64,000 bases of DNA, taken from NCBI RefSeq assembly GCF_029910095.1, contig NZ_CP094526.1:3100001-3164000 (forward strand). Reading direction: 5' to 3'. The DNA is from Bradyrhizobium sp. ISRA464 (GTDB lineage: Bacteria > Pseudomonadota > Alphaproteobacteria > Rhizobiales > Xanthobacteraceae). Shown in pieces: positions 8,409 through 20,810 of the stretch. The notes under the pieces were generated by a model. That model ran no database searches. It was given only the letters and a program-made list of their open reading frames with translations, and was not told where the DNA came from. The position numbers and the translations under genes are program-made. The number at the start of each line of letters is the position of its first letter. The stretch's first letter is position 1.

Positions 8409-11282
8409 CTATTCCGCCGCCTGCGCGTAGTCCTCGACCGGCGGGCACGAGCACACCAGGTTGCGATCACCGTAGACGTTGTCGACGCGGCCAACCGGGC
8501 TCCAGTATTTGTCCGATCGCGACACGCCGTCCGGGAAGCAGCCCTCGGTGCGGGTGTAGGCCCTGTTCCAGGCATCGTCGGCGATGTCGTGGACGGTGTG
8601 CGGTGCGTTACGCAACGGCGAGGCCTCGACCTTGAAGCGGCCCTTCTCGATCTCGGCGATCTCGTTGCGGATCGCGATCATGGCGTCGCAGAAGCGGTCG
8701 ATCTCGATCTTCGACTCCGATTCCGTCGGCTCGATCATCAGCGTGCCCGCGACCGGGAAGCTCATGGTCGGCGCATGGAAGCCGTAGTCGATCAGCCGCT
8801 TGGCGATGTCGTCGACGGTGACACCGGCGCTCGTCTTCAGCGGCCGCGGGTCGACGATGCACTCATGCGCGACGCGGCCGCGCGCGTTGCGATACAGCAC
8901 CGGGAAGTGCGGCTGCAGCCGTGCGGCAATGTAGTTCGCATTAAGGATCGCGATCTCGGTCGCCCGCGTCAGACCTTCGCCGCCCATCATCAGGATGTAG
9001 ATGTAGGAGATCGTCAGGATCGACGCCGAGCCGAACGGCGCGGCCGACACCGGGCCGATCGGATGCGCAGTCGCGCCGTCGGTCGCGGGATGGCCGGGCA
9101 GATACGGCGCCAGATGCGCCTTCACGCCGATCGGGCCCATGCCGGGGCCGCCGCCGCCATGCGGGATGCAGAAGGTCTTGTGCAGATTGAGATGGCTGAC
9201 ATCGGCGCCGTAATCGCCGGGCCGGGAGAGCCCGACCTGCGCGTTCATGTTGGCACCGTCGAGATAGACCTGTCCGCCATGCGCGTGAACGATGTCGCAG
9301 ATCTCGCTGATATGCTCCTCGAACACGCCATGGGTCGAGGGATAGGTGATCATCACAGCGGCAAGGTTCTTCGAATGCTTCTCGGCCTTGGCGTGGAGGT
9401 CATTGACATCGACGTCGCCTCTGATGTCGCAGGCCACCACCACGACGTCCATGCCGACCATCGCAGCGGATGCCGGATTGGTGCCGTGCGCCGAGGAGGG
9501 GATCAGGCAGACCTTGCGGTGCGGCTCGCCGCGCGCAAGGTGATAACCCCGGATTGCGAGAAGTCCGGCATATTCGCCCTGCGCGCCGGAATTCGGCTGC
9601 AGCGAGACCGCATCATAGCCGGTGATGTCGCACAGCCACTTTTCCAGCCGCTTGAACAGCGCGTGATAGCCCTTGGCCTGGTCCGCCGGCGCGAACGGAT
9701 GCAGATTGCCGAACGCCGGCCAGGTCAGCGGAATCATCTCCGTGGTGGCGTTGAGCTTCATCGTGCACGAGCCGAGCGGGATCATCGCGCGGTCGAGCGC
9801 GAGGTCGCGGTCGGCAAGCTTGCGCATGTAGCGCAACAGCTCGGTCTCCGAGCGATGCGTGTTGAACACGGGATGGGTGAGGAAGGCGCTGGTGCGCTTC
9901 AGATCCTTCGGCAGTGCCTCGCGCGCGCTGCTCTCGATATCCGCATAGCTGAGCTTGCCCCCGAACACGTGCCAAACGGCCTCGATGGTCTCGGGCGTCG
10001 TGGTCTCGTCGACCGCGATGCCGAGCGTGGTCTCGCCGATGCGCAGATTGATCCGCTCCGCGAGCGCGCGGGCGATGAGCTCATTCTGCTTCGCGCCGAC
10101 CTCAATGGTGAGGGTATCGAAGAACGCCTCGCTCGTCGGCGCGAAGCCGAGCTTGCGCAGGCCCGCGGCGAGCGCCGTGGCGCGGCGATGCACTGACCGC
10201 GCGATGTGCATCAGGCCCTCGGGGCCGTGGTAGACCGCGTACATCGAGGCGATCACCGCAAGCAGCACCTGCGCGGTGCAAATGTTGGAGGTCGCCTTCT
10301 CGCGGCGAATGTGTTGCTCGCGGGTCTGCAAGGCGAGCCGGTAGGCAGGCAGCCCGCGCGAGTCCACCGACAGGCCGACGATGCGGCCCGGCAGCGAGCG
10401 TTTCAACGTGTCGCGCACCGCCATGTAGGCCGCGTGCGGGCCACCGTAACCCATCGGCACGCCGAAGCGCTGCGCCGAGCCGACCGCGATGTCGGCGCCG
10501 AGCTCGCCGGGCGAGGTGAGCAAGGCCAGCGACAGCAGGTCGGCTGCGACGATGGCGAGCGCGCCCTTTGCGCGCAGCGACGCGATCGCGGGCCGGAGAT
10601 CGCGCACCGCGCCCGACGTGCCGGGATATTGCAGCAACGCGCCGAGCACATCGGCCTTGTCGAGCTCGGTCAGGGGATCGCCGACGATCAGGGCCCAGCC
10701 CAACGGCGCGGCGCGGGTGCGCATCACAGCCAGCGTCTGCGGATGCACGTCCTTGTCGACGAAGAAGGCCTTCGCCTTCACCTGCGAGTGGCGCTCGGCG
10801 AGCGCCATCGCTTCCGCCGCCGCGGTCGCCTCGTCGAGCAGCGAGGCGTTGGCGACGTCGAGCCCGGTGAGATCGCAGATCATGGTCTGGAAGTTGAACA
10901 GCGCTTCCAGCCGACCCTGGCTGATCTCCGGCTGATACGGCGTGTAGGCCGTGTACCAGGCCGGGTTCTCCAGGATGTTGCGCTGGATCACGGTGGGTAG
11001 GATGGTGCCGTAATAGCCTTGGCCGATCAGCGAGGTGAAGGTCTGGTTTTGCGCCGCGAGCTCGCTCATATGCGCCAGCGCCTCGGGCTCGCTCAGCGCG
11101 CGCCCGAGATCGAGCGGCGCCTTTTGCCGGATCGACGGCGGCAGCGTCTCGTTCATCAGCGCCTGCAGGCTCGAGGCGCCGACGGTTTCCAGCATCGCGT
11201 CGATGTCGCGGGGCGACGGGCCGATGTGGCGGCGCACGAAATCGGTGGCGGCTTCATTGGTCGGCTTGAAGGGCGCGTTCAT
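8409..11282 (-). CDS. gcvP: Glycine decarboxylase P-protein
   Basis: A 957-residue single-chain GcvP, normal for the fused proteobacterial type. It decarboxylates glycine with pyridoxal phosphate and passes the aminomethyl group to the lipoyl arm of GcvH. The PLP lysine is in [19 protein letters not shown] near residue 700, with the glycine-rich loop directly after. The N-terminal half shows the matching degenerate aminotransferase fold ([15 protein letters not shown] start; [14 protein letters not shown]). It is the last gene of gcvT-gcvH-gcvP, separated from gcvH by 156 bases that contain a palindromic repeat. The operon is expected to answer to the glycine riboswitch upstream of gcvT. Confidence 0.97.
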   Translation of the reverse strand: MNAPFKPTNEAATDFVRRHIGPSPRDIDAMLETVGASSLQALMNETLPPSIRQKAPLDLGRALSEPEALAHMSELAAQNQTFTSLIGQGYYGTILPTVIQRNILENPAWYTAYTPYQPEISQGRLEALFNFQTMICDLTGLDVANASLLDEATAAAEAMALAERHSQVKAKAFFVDKDVHPQTLAVMRTRAAPLGWALIVGDPLTELDKADVLGALLQYPGTSGAVRDLRPAIASLRAKGALAIVAADLLSLALLTSPGELGADIAVGSAQRFGVPMGYGGPHAAYMAVRDTLKRSLPGRIVGLSVDSRGLPAYRLALQTREQHIRREKATSNICTAQVLLAVIASMYAVYHGPEGLMHIARSVHRRATALAAGLRKLGFAPTSEAFFDTLTIEVGAKQNELIARALAERINLRIGETTLGIAVDETTTPETIEAVWHVFGGKLSYADIESSAREALPKDLKRTSAFLTHPVFNTHRSETELLRYMRKLADRDLALDRAMIPLGSCTMKLNATTEMIPLTWPAFGNLHPFAPADQAKGYHALFKRLEKWLCDITGYDAVSLQPNSGAQGEYAGLLAIRGYHLARGEPHRKVCLIPSSAHGTNPASAAMVGMDVVVVACDIRGDVDVNDLHAKAEKHSKNLAAVMITYPSTHGVFEEHISEICDIVHAHGGQVYLDGANMNAQVGLSRPGDYGADVSHLNLHKTFCIPHGGGGPGMGPIGVKAHLAPYLPGHPATDGATAHPIGPVSAAPFGSASILTISYIYILMMGGEGLTRATEIAILNANYIAARLQPHFPVLYRNARGRVAHECIVDPRPLKTSAGVTVDDIAKRLIDYGFHAPTMSFPVAGTLMIEPTESESKIEIDRFCDAMIAIRNEIAEIEKGRFKVEASPLRNAPHTVHDIADDAWNRAYTRTEGCFPDGVSRSDKYWSPVGRVDNVYGDRNLVCSCPPVEDYAQAAE

Positions 11283-11303
11283 GGAGAATCCTCTCTGTTC
11301 GCC

Positions 11304-11407
11304 GTCATGCCCCGCGAAGGCAGGGGCATCCAGTACGCCGGGACATCAGCGATCGAGCCGAAGGGCCGCGGCGTACTCGGTCGCCCGGTCAAGCCGGGCG
11401 ATGACAG
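11304..11407 (+). repeat. 104-base palindromic repeat between gcvH and gcvP
   Basis: Begins GTCATG with the small hairpin CCCCGCGAAGGCAGGGG, passes GAGCCGAAGGGCCGCGGCGTACT and ends in the hairpin CGCCCGG-TCAAG-CCGGGCG followed by ATGACAG. The same 104-base unit is at 22089-22192. It sits inside the gcv operon, so it is transcribed and could act on mRNA processing or on relative gcvP output. Confidence 0.7.
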
Positions 11408-11438
11408 TGAGTGCGTGGTCGCGAATGTTGTCATTCTC

Positions 11439-11804
11439 TCAGGCCGTGTGCGCGGCGTAGGCGGCCTCGTCCATCAGGCCGCCTAGCTCGCTCTTGTCGG
11501 CAATCTTCAGCTTGAAGAACCAGGCCTTGCCGCCGGCATCCGAATTGACCAGCGCGGGGTCGGCCGCGAGCGCCTCGTTGACCTCGATCACCTCGCCGGT
11601 GATCGGCGCGTAGACGTCGGAGGCGGCCTTGACGGATTCGACGACGGCGGCGGCCTCGGCCTTCTTCAGGCTGCGGCCGACCTTGGGCAATTCGACGAAC
11701 ACGACGTCGCCGAGCTGCGATTGCGCATAGTCGGTGATGCCGACGGTGGCGACGTCGCCCTCGATGCGGAGCCACTCGTGATCGGAGGTGTAGAGCGTCG
11801 TCAT
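11439..11804 (-). CDS. gcvH: Glycine cleavage system H protein
   Basis: A 121-residue lipoyl carrier that shuttles the aminomethyl intermediate between GcvP, GcvT and lipoamide dehydrogenase. The lipoylated lysine is K59, in the typical context [18 protein letters not shown]. Length and the HEWLRIEG start are standard. It follows gcvT by only nine bases, which points to translational coupling, and precedes gcvP. Confidence 0.97.
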   Translation of the reverse strand: MTTLYTSDHEWLRIEGDVATVGITDYAQSQLGDVVFVELPKVGRSLKKAEAAAVVESVKAASDVYAPITGEVIEVNEALAADPALVNSDAGGKAWFFKLKIADKSELGGLMDEAAYAAHTA

Positions 11805-11813
11805 GGATGTCCT

Positions 11814-12959
11814 CTAGCGTTTATAGGTGTTGGGGACGAAGGGCGTGGCGGCGACCTTGAGCGGCAGCCGCTGACCGCGCACTTCGGCGAAAACGGTGGT
11901 GCCGATGGCGGAAAGGGCGGTGGGCAGGTAGCCCATTGCAACAGGTGCATTGAGGCTCGGGCCGAAGCCGCCCGAGGTGACCTTGCCGATCTGCTCGCTC
12001 GAACTGGCATCGGCGAACAGCGCGGCACCCTCACGCACCGGGGCGCGGCCGTCCGGCTTGAGGCCGACGCGCCGGCGCGATGCGCCTTGCGCGAACTGCG
12101 CGAGGATCTTGTCCGCTCCCGGAAAGCCGCCGGCGCGGGCGCCGCCGCTGCGGCGGACCTTCTGCACCGACCATTCCAGCGCGCCCTCGACCGGGGTTGT
12201 CGTGGTGTCGATGTCATGGCCATAGAGGCAGAGCCCGGCCTCGAGCCGCAGGCTGTCGCGCGCGCCGAGCCCGATCGGCAGCACGTCGGGATTGTCGAGC
12301 AGGGCGGTGACCAGCGCCTCGGCCTTGTCGGCGGGCACCGAAATCTCAAAACCGTCTTCGCCGGTGTAGCCGGAGCGCGAGACGAAACAGTCGACGTCAC
12401 TGAGGCGGCGCGGCCCGGCGTCCATGAACTTCATCGCCGTGACGTCGGCACAAAACGTCGCCAGCGCGGATTCTGCCTTCGGCCCCTGCAGCGCGATGAG
12501 CGCGCGATCGGCCAGCGACACGATCTCGCAGGTATCGGAGAGATGCGCGCGCAGATGGGCCTCGTCCTCGGCCTTGCAGGCGGCGTTGACCACCAGGAAC
12601 AGGTGATCGCCGAAATTCGCCACCATGAGGTCGTCGAGCAGGCCGCCGTCATGGTTGGTGAACTGCGCGTAGCGCTGCCGTCCCGGCGCGATGCCCAGGA
12701 TGTCCTGCGGCACCAGCTTTTCCAGCGCGAGCGCCGCGTCCGCGACCTTGCCGGATTTGGGCTTCAGCAGAAGCTGGCCCATATGGGAGACGTCGAACAG
12801 GCCCGCCTGGCTGCGGGTGTGCAGGTGTTCCTTCAGGACGCCGGCGGCATATTGCACCGGCATGTCGTAACCGGCGAACGGCACCATCTTGGCCCCACGT
12901 GCAAGGTGCAGCGCGTGCAACGGGGTCTGCTTCAGCGGGGAATTATCGGGTGCAAGCAT
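11814..12959 (-). CDS. gcvT: Aminomethyltransferase (T protein)
   Basis: A 381-residue GcvT, which transfers the methylene group from H-protein-bound aminomethyl to tetrahydrofolate and releases ammonia. Recognisable blocks are MVPFAGYDMPVQY near residue 25, LFDVSHMGQ near 55, SRSGYTGEDGFEI near 190 (folate-site region) and RLEAGLCLYGHD near 245. The frame can open at a GTG at 12962, but the adjacent ATG at 12959 has GAGGG at good distance. It is the first gene of the operon and lies just downstream of the glycine riboswitch. Confidence 0.96.
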   Translation of the reverse strand: MLAPDNSPLKQTPLHALHLARGAKMVPFAGYDMPVQYAAGVLKEHLHTRSQAGLFDVSHMGQLLLKPKSGKVADAALALEKLVPQDILGIAPGRQRYAQFTNHDGGLLDDLMVANFGDHLFLVVNAACKAEDEAHLRAHLSDTCEIVSLADRALIALQGPKAESALATFCADVTAMKFMDAGPRRLSDVDCFVSRSGYTGEDGFEISVPADKAEALVTALLDNPDVLPIGLGARDSLRLEAGLCLYGHDIDTTTTPVEGALEWSVQKVRRSGGARAGGFPGADKILAQFAQGASRRRVGLKPDGRAPVREGAALFADASSSEQIGKVTSGGFGPSLNAPVAMGYLPTALSAIGTTVFAEVRGQRLPLKVAATPFVPNTYKR

Positions 12960-13021
12960 CACAGGGCCCTCGCGGTTCCCGCCGGGGACCCATTCCCCTT
13001 GAGAAACCTGCAGAAAGCCCC

Positions 13022-13188
13022 ATCTGTCGCTGTGCCTGAGAGTATTATCCCGTCGGCGGACGCATCAGGGTCTGGCCCGTCGGCGTCTCTTTCCAGATGT
13101 CAGATGTCACGCGGTCCTTTTGCCTGAGAGTTTCCGGGGCGGTTGCTCCTTCGGCGCCGGCAAGGCCGGTCTCTCCCGACGTGACTTA
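13022..13188 (-). ncRNA. Tandem glycine riboswitch controlling gcvTHP
   Basis: On the minus strand, about 65 bases ahead of gcvT. The first aptamer carries GGGAGAG (13171-13177), GCCGAAGGAGCAA (13143-13155) and CTCAGGCAAAAGGAC (13114-13128), the hallmark blocks of the glycine aptamer. A second, more degenerate aptamer follows with AAAGAGA, GCCGACGGGATAATA and CTCAGGCACAGCGACAG (13024-13040). Two aptamers in series upstream of gcvT is the classic arrangement, in which glycine binding turns the operon on. Confidence 0.93.
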
Positions 13189-13388
13189 ACAATAGGTAGG
13201 ACAGAACCACGCCTTCGCCAAGGCTGTCAACGCGGCTCAAGGCACTATCAACGGGCTTTGTGCTCCTGCGGCAAGCCCATGATCCGCCTGCACAGTTTCT
13301 GGACACCGCGGCTGGCAATGTCTAAAAGCGTTCGGCCGGAAATTGACGTTATTTTGCGCCTGGCCGGCCCTTTTCCGATTGGATGAAC

Positions 13389-16058
<2,670 letters not shown>

Positions 16059-16073
16059 GCGGGCGTCGACGGC

Positions 16074-16574
16074 TCAGTTCTTTCGCAGGAACACGTAGTC
16101 CACGGTGTACGGCGCGCTCTTCAGCGCGCCGGCCTTGTCGCAGGCGCCCTTGAGCTGGCCGCCCGACGTATTGATCCGCTGCACGGTGGCGACGCCGGTG
16201 AGCACGCCTTCGCCGCGGTGGGAAATCACCTCGAGCTTCAGCCAGGGAATGTCAGACGCGGTGGCGCCAGGCGCGTCGCCGGCGGTGCGGGCGGTCACGG
16301 CGCTGCCGTCCACATGCTCCCAGTTTGGCCCGGCATAATGCCGGCCGACGGTCCGGCCGTCGGCGATCAGGGTCGCTATCGGCTCTCGGAACGACCAGGC
16401 GAACTTGCCGTCGGTGACCGGCTTGCATTCGTAGACCTGCACGCCCTCGGCGTGGATGGTGAGGACGGCGGTCTCGCCCGACGTAGCGACGGCGGAGGGA
16501 AGGGGATCGGCGGCGAGCGCCGCCGACCCGGTCAGTAGCAAGGATGCGAGCGTCACGCTTTGGACCAGGGCCAT
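16074..16574 (-). CDS. DUF3455 secreted protein
   Basis: A 166-residue exported protein. A signal peptide (MALVQSVTLASLLL, cleavage after ALA) precedes a domain with the DUF3455 pattern: VYECKP with a conserved Cys, FAWSFREP, GRHYAGPNWEHVDGS, DIPWLKLEVISH and a C-terminal APYTVDYVFLRK. A second cysteine (KGACDKAG) could pair with the first. The frame opens further at a TTG (16601), but ATG 16574 begins the signal peptide directly. It ends 15 bases from the alaS stop, convergent. The function of the family is unknown. Confidence 0.85.
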   Translation of the reverse strand: MALVQSVTLASLLLTGSAALAADPLPSAVATSGETAVLTIHAEGVQVYECKPVTDGKFAWSFREPIATLIADGRTVGRHYAGPNWEHVDGSAVTARTAGDAPGATASDIPWLKLEVISHRGEGVLTGVATVQRINTSGGQLKGACDKAGALKSAPYTVDYVFLRKN

Positions 16575-16609
16575 GGTCACGCTCGCTGTTGCTGCCGGCA
16601 AGAGCGGCC

Positions 16610-17824
16610 TCAGGCCGCCATCGCCTTCACGAGGTTGTCGGAAACCTTGTCGAGGAATCCGGTGGTGGAGAGCCAGCGCTGGTCGGCGCCGACCAGCAGT
16701 GCGAGGTCCTTGGTCATGTAGCCGTCCTCGACGGTCGCGACGCAGACCTTCTCCAGGGTGGTGGCGAACTTCGCCAGCTCCGGGTTGTTGTCGAGCTTGG
16801 CGCGATGGGCAAGGCCGCGGGTCCAGGCGAAGATCGACGCGATCGAGTTGGTCGAAGTCTCCTTGCCCTTCTGGTGCTCGCGGTAGTGGCGGGTCACTGT
16901 GCCGTGGGCGGCTTCGGCTTCCACGGTCTTGCCGTCGGGGGTCAGCAGCACCGAGGTCATCAGGCCGAGCGAGCCGTAGCCCTGCGCCACGGTGTCGGAC
17001 TGCACGTCGCCGTCATAGTTCTTGCAGGCCCAGACATAGCCGCCGGACCACTTCAGCGCCGAGGCCACCATGTCGTCGATCAGGCGGTGCTCGTAAGTCA
17101 GGCCCTTGGCGTCGAATTCCTTCTTGAACTCGCGGTCGAAGACGTCCTGGAAGATGTCCTTGAAGCGGCCGTCATAGACCTTCAGAATCGTGTTCTTGGT
17201 CGAGAGGTAGACCGGGTAGTTGCGCATCAGGCCGTAGTTGAACGAGGCACGGGCGAAGTCGATGATGGAGTCGTCGAGATTGTACATCTCCATCGCGACG
17301 CCGGCGCCAGGCGCCTTGAACACTTCCCTCTCGATCACGGTGCCGTCCTCGCCGACGAACTTCAGCGAGAGCGTGCCCTTGCCCGGGAACTTGATGTCGG
17401 TGGCACGGTACTGGTCGCCATAGGCATGGCGGCCGATGATGATCGGCTTGGTCCAGCCCGGAACGAGGCGCGGCACGTTCTTGCAGATGATCGGTTCACG
17501 GAAGATGCAGCCGCCGAGGATGTTGCGGATAGTGCCGTTCGGCGACTTCCACATCTCCTTCAGGCCGAATTCCTTCACCCGGGCCTCATCAGGGGTGATG
17601 GTGGCGCACTTCACGCCGACGCCGACCTTCTTGATGGCGTGGGCGGCGTCGATGGTCACCTGGTCATTGGTGGCGTCGCGGTGTTCCATCCCCAGGTCGT
17701 AATAGAGCAGTTCGACATCCAGGAACGGGTTGATCAGCTTGTCCTTGATGTACTGCCAGATGATCCGGGTCATCTCGTCGCCATCGAGTTCGACGACGGG
17801 GTTGGACACCTTGATTTTTGCCAT
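16610..17824 (-). CDS. icd: NADP-dependent isocitrate dehydrogenase
   Basis: A 404-residue enzyme of the eukaryote-like homodimeric IDH type common in alphaproteobacteria. It oxidises isocitrate to 2-oxoglutarate in the TCA cycle and makes NADPH. Motifs visible: [15 protein letters not shown] at the N-terminus, [13 protein letters not shown] near 95-110 (substrate phosphate/Ser site), and [28 protein letters not shown] near 250-280 (metal Asp residues). [14 protein letters not shown] follows near 305. The start ATG at 17824 gives the expected MAKIKV N-terminus. It reads in the same direction as the small membrane genes upstream. Confidence 0.97.
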   Translation of the reverse strand: MAKIKVSNPVVELDGDEMTRIIWQYIKDKLINPFLDVELLYYDLGMEHRDATNDQVTIDAAHAIKKVGVGVKCATITPDEARVKEFGLKEMWKSPNGTIRNILGGCIFREPIICKNVPRLVPGWTKPIIIGRHAYGDQYRATDIKFPGKGTLSLKFVGEDGTVIEREVFKAPGAGVAMEMYNLDDSIIDFARASFNYGLMRNYPVYLSTKNTILKVYDGRFKDIFQDVFDREFKKEFDAKGLTYEHRLIDDMVASALKWSGGYVWACKNYDGDVQSDTVAQGYGSLGLMTSVLLTPDGKTVEAEAAHGTVTRHYREHQKGKETSTNSIASIFAWTRGLAHRAKLDNNPELAKFATTLEKVCVATVEDGYMTKDLALLVGADQRWLSTTGFLDKVSDNLVKAMAA

Positions 17825-17942
17825 GACGGAGAGGCCCTCTTGGGAACAGCGCGCTTTTGACGGCGGGGTGGAATAGGCCTGCGCTATAGCACCGCCCGCG
17901 GGCGGGCGGAAGCGGACCGGTTATGCAGTTTAAGCCCATCTT

Positions 17943-18359
17943 TTAGCCTAAAAAGGGGGCCTGCGTGGCGGTCTCGGCCACGACGTACCAGGTCACGAAC
18001 AGCCCCGCGATCAGGGCGCCCGGCAGGCTCGATCCGGTCCGCCGCCAGGTGAAGGTCGCGATCACGGCCACGATCGCCAGCAGCGGCACGAACTGGATCG
18101 CGACGATGGTCGAGAGCGGCACGAAGCCGGGGTCCGGGATCGGGTTGAACAGCTTCCCCGTCAGCCACAGCGTGCCGTATTGCAGCACCAGCAACACAAT
18201 GAAACCGAGCGTCAGCGCCAGGATGTTGGTGAGGTAGAGGGCGCCGCGCGAGGCGTCCATGGTCGAGAAATTTCGGTGCAGCACGTTCAGCGCCACGGCG
18301 AAAAACGCCGTGAACGGAATCAGATAGATCAGGAAGATGAGGAATTGCTTCGCGCTCAT
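17943..18359 (-). CDS. Multi-pass membrane protein, C-terminal part of a likely frameshifted gene
   Basis: 138 residues from an ATG at 18359 with about four membrane helices (FLIFLIYLIPFTAFF, NILALTLGFIVLLVL, STIVAIQFVPLLAIV, LPGALIAGLFVTWYV) and a basic loop FTWRRTGSS. The same reading frame continues upstream of this ATG as RFWIVALKLMSAKQ, which fits as membrane-protein sequence. The upstream frame (18365-18580) ends just here. The most economical reading is a single 6-helix protein broken by a small indel near 18375-18390. It may still be translated as two parts. Function is unknown; I associate this membrane region loosely with hydrolase-linked membrane domains, but no hydrolase domain is present here. 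Confidence 0.55.
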   Translation of the reverse strand: MSAKQFLIFLIYLIPFTAFFAVALNVLHRNFSTMDASRGALYLTNILALTLGFIVLLVLQYGTLWLTGKLFNPIPDPGFVPLSTIVAIQFVPLLAIVAVIATFTWRRTGSSLPGALIAGLFVTWYVVAETATQAPFLG

Positions 18360-18364
18360 CAACT

Positions 18365-18580
18365 TCAGCGCGACGATCCAGAACCGGCGATCTTGAAGGC
18401 GAGATCGGCAGGCCACAGCGCGGCATAGCCGACCGCGACCGAGACGAGCGCGATCACGATGGACTGGCCGATCAGGCCGGCGCGGCTGGCGCGCTTGGGC
18501 GCGAGGCGCATCAGGGCGAGCAGGCCGCCCGCCACGATCAGGACGATCCCGAGGATCGCCAGCGTCCATCTGCCCCGCAT
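18365..18580 (-). CDS. Membrane protein fragment, N-terminal part of the same likely frameshifted gene
   Basis: 71 residues from ATG 18580 (AGGGG about ten bases upstream) with two membrane helices, WTLAILGIVLIVAGGLLAL and IVIALVSVAVGYAALW, and a short Arg/Lys loop between. It ends ADLAFKIAGSGSSR, where the last residues look like out-of-frame read-through. A one-base shift at that point continues smoothly into the downstream frame. The pair lies upstream of icd in the same direction, and a group II intron sits 178 bases further upstream. Confidence 0.5.
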   Translation of the reverse strand: MRGRWTLAILGIVLIVAGGLLALMRLAPKRASRAGLIGQSIVIALVSVAVGYAALWPADLAFKIAGSGSSR

Positions 18581-18758
18581 TGTCGTTTTCCCCTGCGCCC
18601 CGCCGTTCAAGCGGCGTCTGAAGCGCGGCTTTACAGCTTCGCTTTGATTGTGGTTGATAGCCTATCCGAAGGCGAAGCGCGCGCGAGGCGCGGCCCCGCA
18701 GCAGCGTGGCCGGGATTCCGATTGAGGATTCGCAAACGCCGCTAACCCTGTTATCTCC

Positions 18759-20684
18759 GTGCGCCCCGACGGCGCGCATCACCAGTGGAGGAGGATTCCA
18801 CCCAGATAGTTGTCGATTGATCTGGTAGCTGACGAGCGGATCGGTCGGGTAACCGGCCGGTTCGAAGCCTCGTGACAAAGGCCGCCTTGGGCGGTCGAGC
18901 AATCCAGCGGGCCGTAATATGAGTGAAGTCTGAGCAGGCCTCGAAAGTGAAGATGCGGATGCCGACCCGCCTGAGATACGGGGAAGGCCGTGTGGATAGG
19001 GAAGCAATCGACGTGCGCACCTGTTTGATCCGCCGGGGTAGTGGACTCGGCACGCTGGAAGGGCGATGCGGGTAATCGGGGGAGACCCGCAGCGGGCGGA
19101 GGTCGCGTCTTCAACGTCGCAATTGGCGGCGGCCTGCAGCGGGAGTCGGACAGGGACGCGGTACCGTTGAAACCGGGTAATGCCGGCGGAGGGAAGGTCC
19201 CTGACTTCTGGTGTGCTTTCAAAGACGGTGAGGAAACAGGTGATTGGCGATGAGCCTCGAAACGCCTGAAAGGATCAGGACCCTTCAGAGAAAGCTCTAT
19301 TGCAAGGCGAAGGCGGAGCCTGCCTACCGCTTCTATTTGCTCTACGACAAGATCTGCCGTGAGGACATTCTGCGCCACGCCTACGCGCTGGCCCGTGCCA
19401 ATGCGGGTGCGCCTGGTGTTGACGGGGTGACCTTTGAGCAGATCGAGGCGTCGGGCGTGGAAGCATGGTTAGCGGGGCTGCGCGAGGACCTCGTTTCGAA
19501 GACGTACCGACCCGATCCGGTGCGGCGGGTGATGATCCCGAAGCCCGGGGGAGGCGAGCGCGCGCTCGGCATTCCCACGATCCGCTGTCGCGTCATTCAG
19601 ACTGCCGCCAAACTCGTGTTGGAACCGATATTCGAAGCGGACTTCGAGGACAGTGCTTATGGCTATCGTCCGCGTCGCAGCGCGGTCGATGCGATCAAGG
19701 AAACGCACCGGCTGATTTGCCGGGGCTATACCGACGTGGTTGACGCCGATTTGTCGAAATATTTCGACACGATCCCGCATTCGGACCTCCTCAAATCGGT
19801 GGCCCGACGCATCGTTGACCGGCATGTGCTGTGGCTGATCAAGCTGTGGCTGCAAGCGCCGGTCGAGGAGCGGGACGGCAACGGGAAGCGGCGCATGAGT
19901 GGCGGCAAGAACAGCAAGCGCGGCACACCGCAAGGCGGTGTTGCAAGCCCGCTGCTCTCCGTCATCTATATGAACCGGTTCCTGAAGCATTGGCGATTGA
20001 CCGGACGCGGCGAAGCCTTCCGCGCCCACATCGTCTCGTACGCCGACGACTTCGTCATCCTCAGCCGCGGCTATGCGCACGAGGCTCTGGCGTGGACGAA
20101 AGCGGTGATGACGAAACTCGGGCTGACGCTCAACGAGGCGAAAACCTCGGTGAAGGATGCCCGGCGCGAGAGCTTCGACTTCCTTGGTTATAGCTTCGGG
20201 CCGCATCGGTACCGGAAAGATGGCCATTGGTATCTGGGCGCGAGCCCGTCCAAGAAGAGTGTTCAGCGGCTCAAAGCCAAGGTGAGCGATATCCTGGTCC
20301 CCGGCAACACCGGGTGCTGGCTTGACGTGCGTGACCGGCTCAATCGCTTGTTGCGAGGCTGGAGCACGTACTTCGGCTACGGCACTCGGAAACCGGCGTA
20401 CCGGACCGTCGATAACCATGTGTACGAACGGGTCCGCGGATTCCTGGTCCGACGTCACAAGGTGCCGTCGCGTGGCACCCGCCTCTTCCCGCGAGAGGCT
20501 GTGTTTGGCGCGCTCGGGGTCTTGCACCTCCGACGCGTCCACTTGGGACCGCCGCCGTGGGCCTTGCACTGAAGCCAGTCGGAAAGCCGGATGCGGTAGC
20601 TCCGCACGTCCGGTTTGATGAGCGAGGAAGGGAAACGGGGCGTTGCCGAATGGCCCAAGCTACCGCGCCCTTCCCCGACTCTAC
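18759..20684 (+). mobile_element. Group II intron with reverse transcriptase
   Basis: About 1.93 kb. The 5' end GTGCGCC matches the group II GUGYG boundary and starts a hairpin (GTGCGCC with GGCGCGC). The RT gene lies inside. About 15 bases after its stop comes a domain V-like hairpin at 20585-20620: GCCGGATGCGGTAGC, then TCCGCACGTCCGG. Next is a GAAGGG/CCCTTC domain VI-like stem, and the element ends near CGACTCTAC at 20684. The 3' boundary is accurate to a few bases only. It sits between the broken membrane gene and the TrmJ-type gene, and so interrupts no gene I can see. Confidence 0.85.
19244..20572 (+). CDS. ltrA: Group II intron reverse transcriptase/maturase
   Basis: A 442-residue intron-encoded protein that splices the intron RNA and drives retrohoming. 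RT blocks are in order: APGVDGVTFEQIE near residue 50, PKPGGGERALGIPTI near 100, DLSKYFDTIPH near 165, KRGTPQGGVASPLLS near 230, and catalytic YADDFVILSR near 270. A maturase (domain X) region follows, with RGWSTYFGYG near 380. There is no HNH endonuclease at the end; the protein stops at RRVHLGPPPWALH. It would therefore need another primer source for retrohoming. The start may be the first ATG (19244) or the one two codons on. Confidence 0.95.
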   Translation: MAMSLETPERIRTLQRKLYCKAKAEPAYRFYLLYDKICREDILRHAYALARANAGAPGVDGVTFEQIEASGVEAWLAGLREDLVSKTYRPDPVRRVMIPKPGGGERALGIPTIRCRVIQTAAKLVLEPIFEADFEDSAYGYRPRRSAVDAIKETHRLICRGYTDVVDADLSKYFDTIPHSDLLKSVARRIVDRHVLWLIKLWLQAPVEERDGNGKRRMSGGKNSKRGTPQGGVASPLLSVIYMNRFLKHWRLTGRGEAFRAHIVSYADDFVILSRGYAHEALAWTKAVMTKLGLTLNEAKTSVKDARRESFDFLGYSFGPHRYRKDGHWYLGASPSKKSVQRLKAKVSDILVPGNTGCWLDVRDRLNRLLRGWSTYFGYGTRKPAYRTVDNHVYERVRGFLVRRHKVPSRGTRLFPREAVFGALGVLHLRRVHLGPPPWALH

Positions 20685-20810
20685 CTGGAGAAAACGGTCT
20701 TGCGCGAAACCGGTGGACAGCCGATCGCAAGTCTCGGCGTGAGGTGTTGAATCAGCCGGTTCGGAAACTGATTCAAAACCTTCAGACGTTGAATCAGAAA
20801 GTGAAGTGAG

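Noticed and set aside
8340..10196. 618-codon plus-strand open frame over gcvP
   Set aside because: A mirror of gcvP codon bias; its translation is His/Arg/Asp/Val-rich nonsense with no domain.
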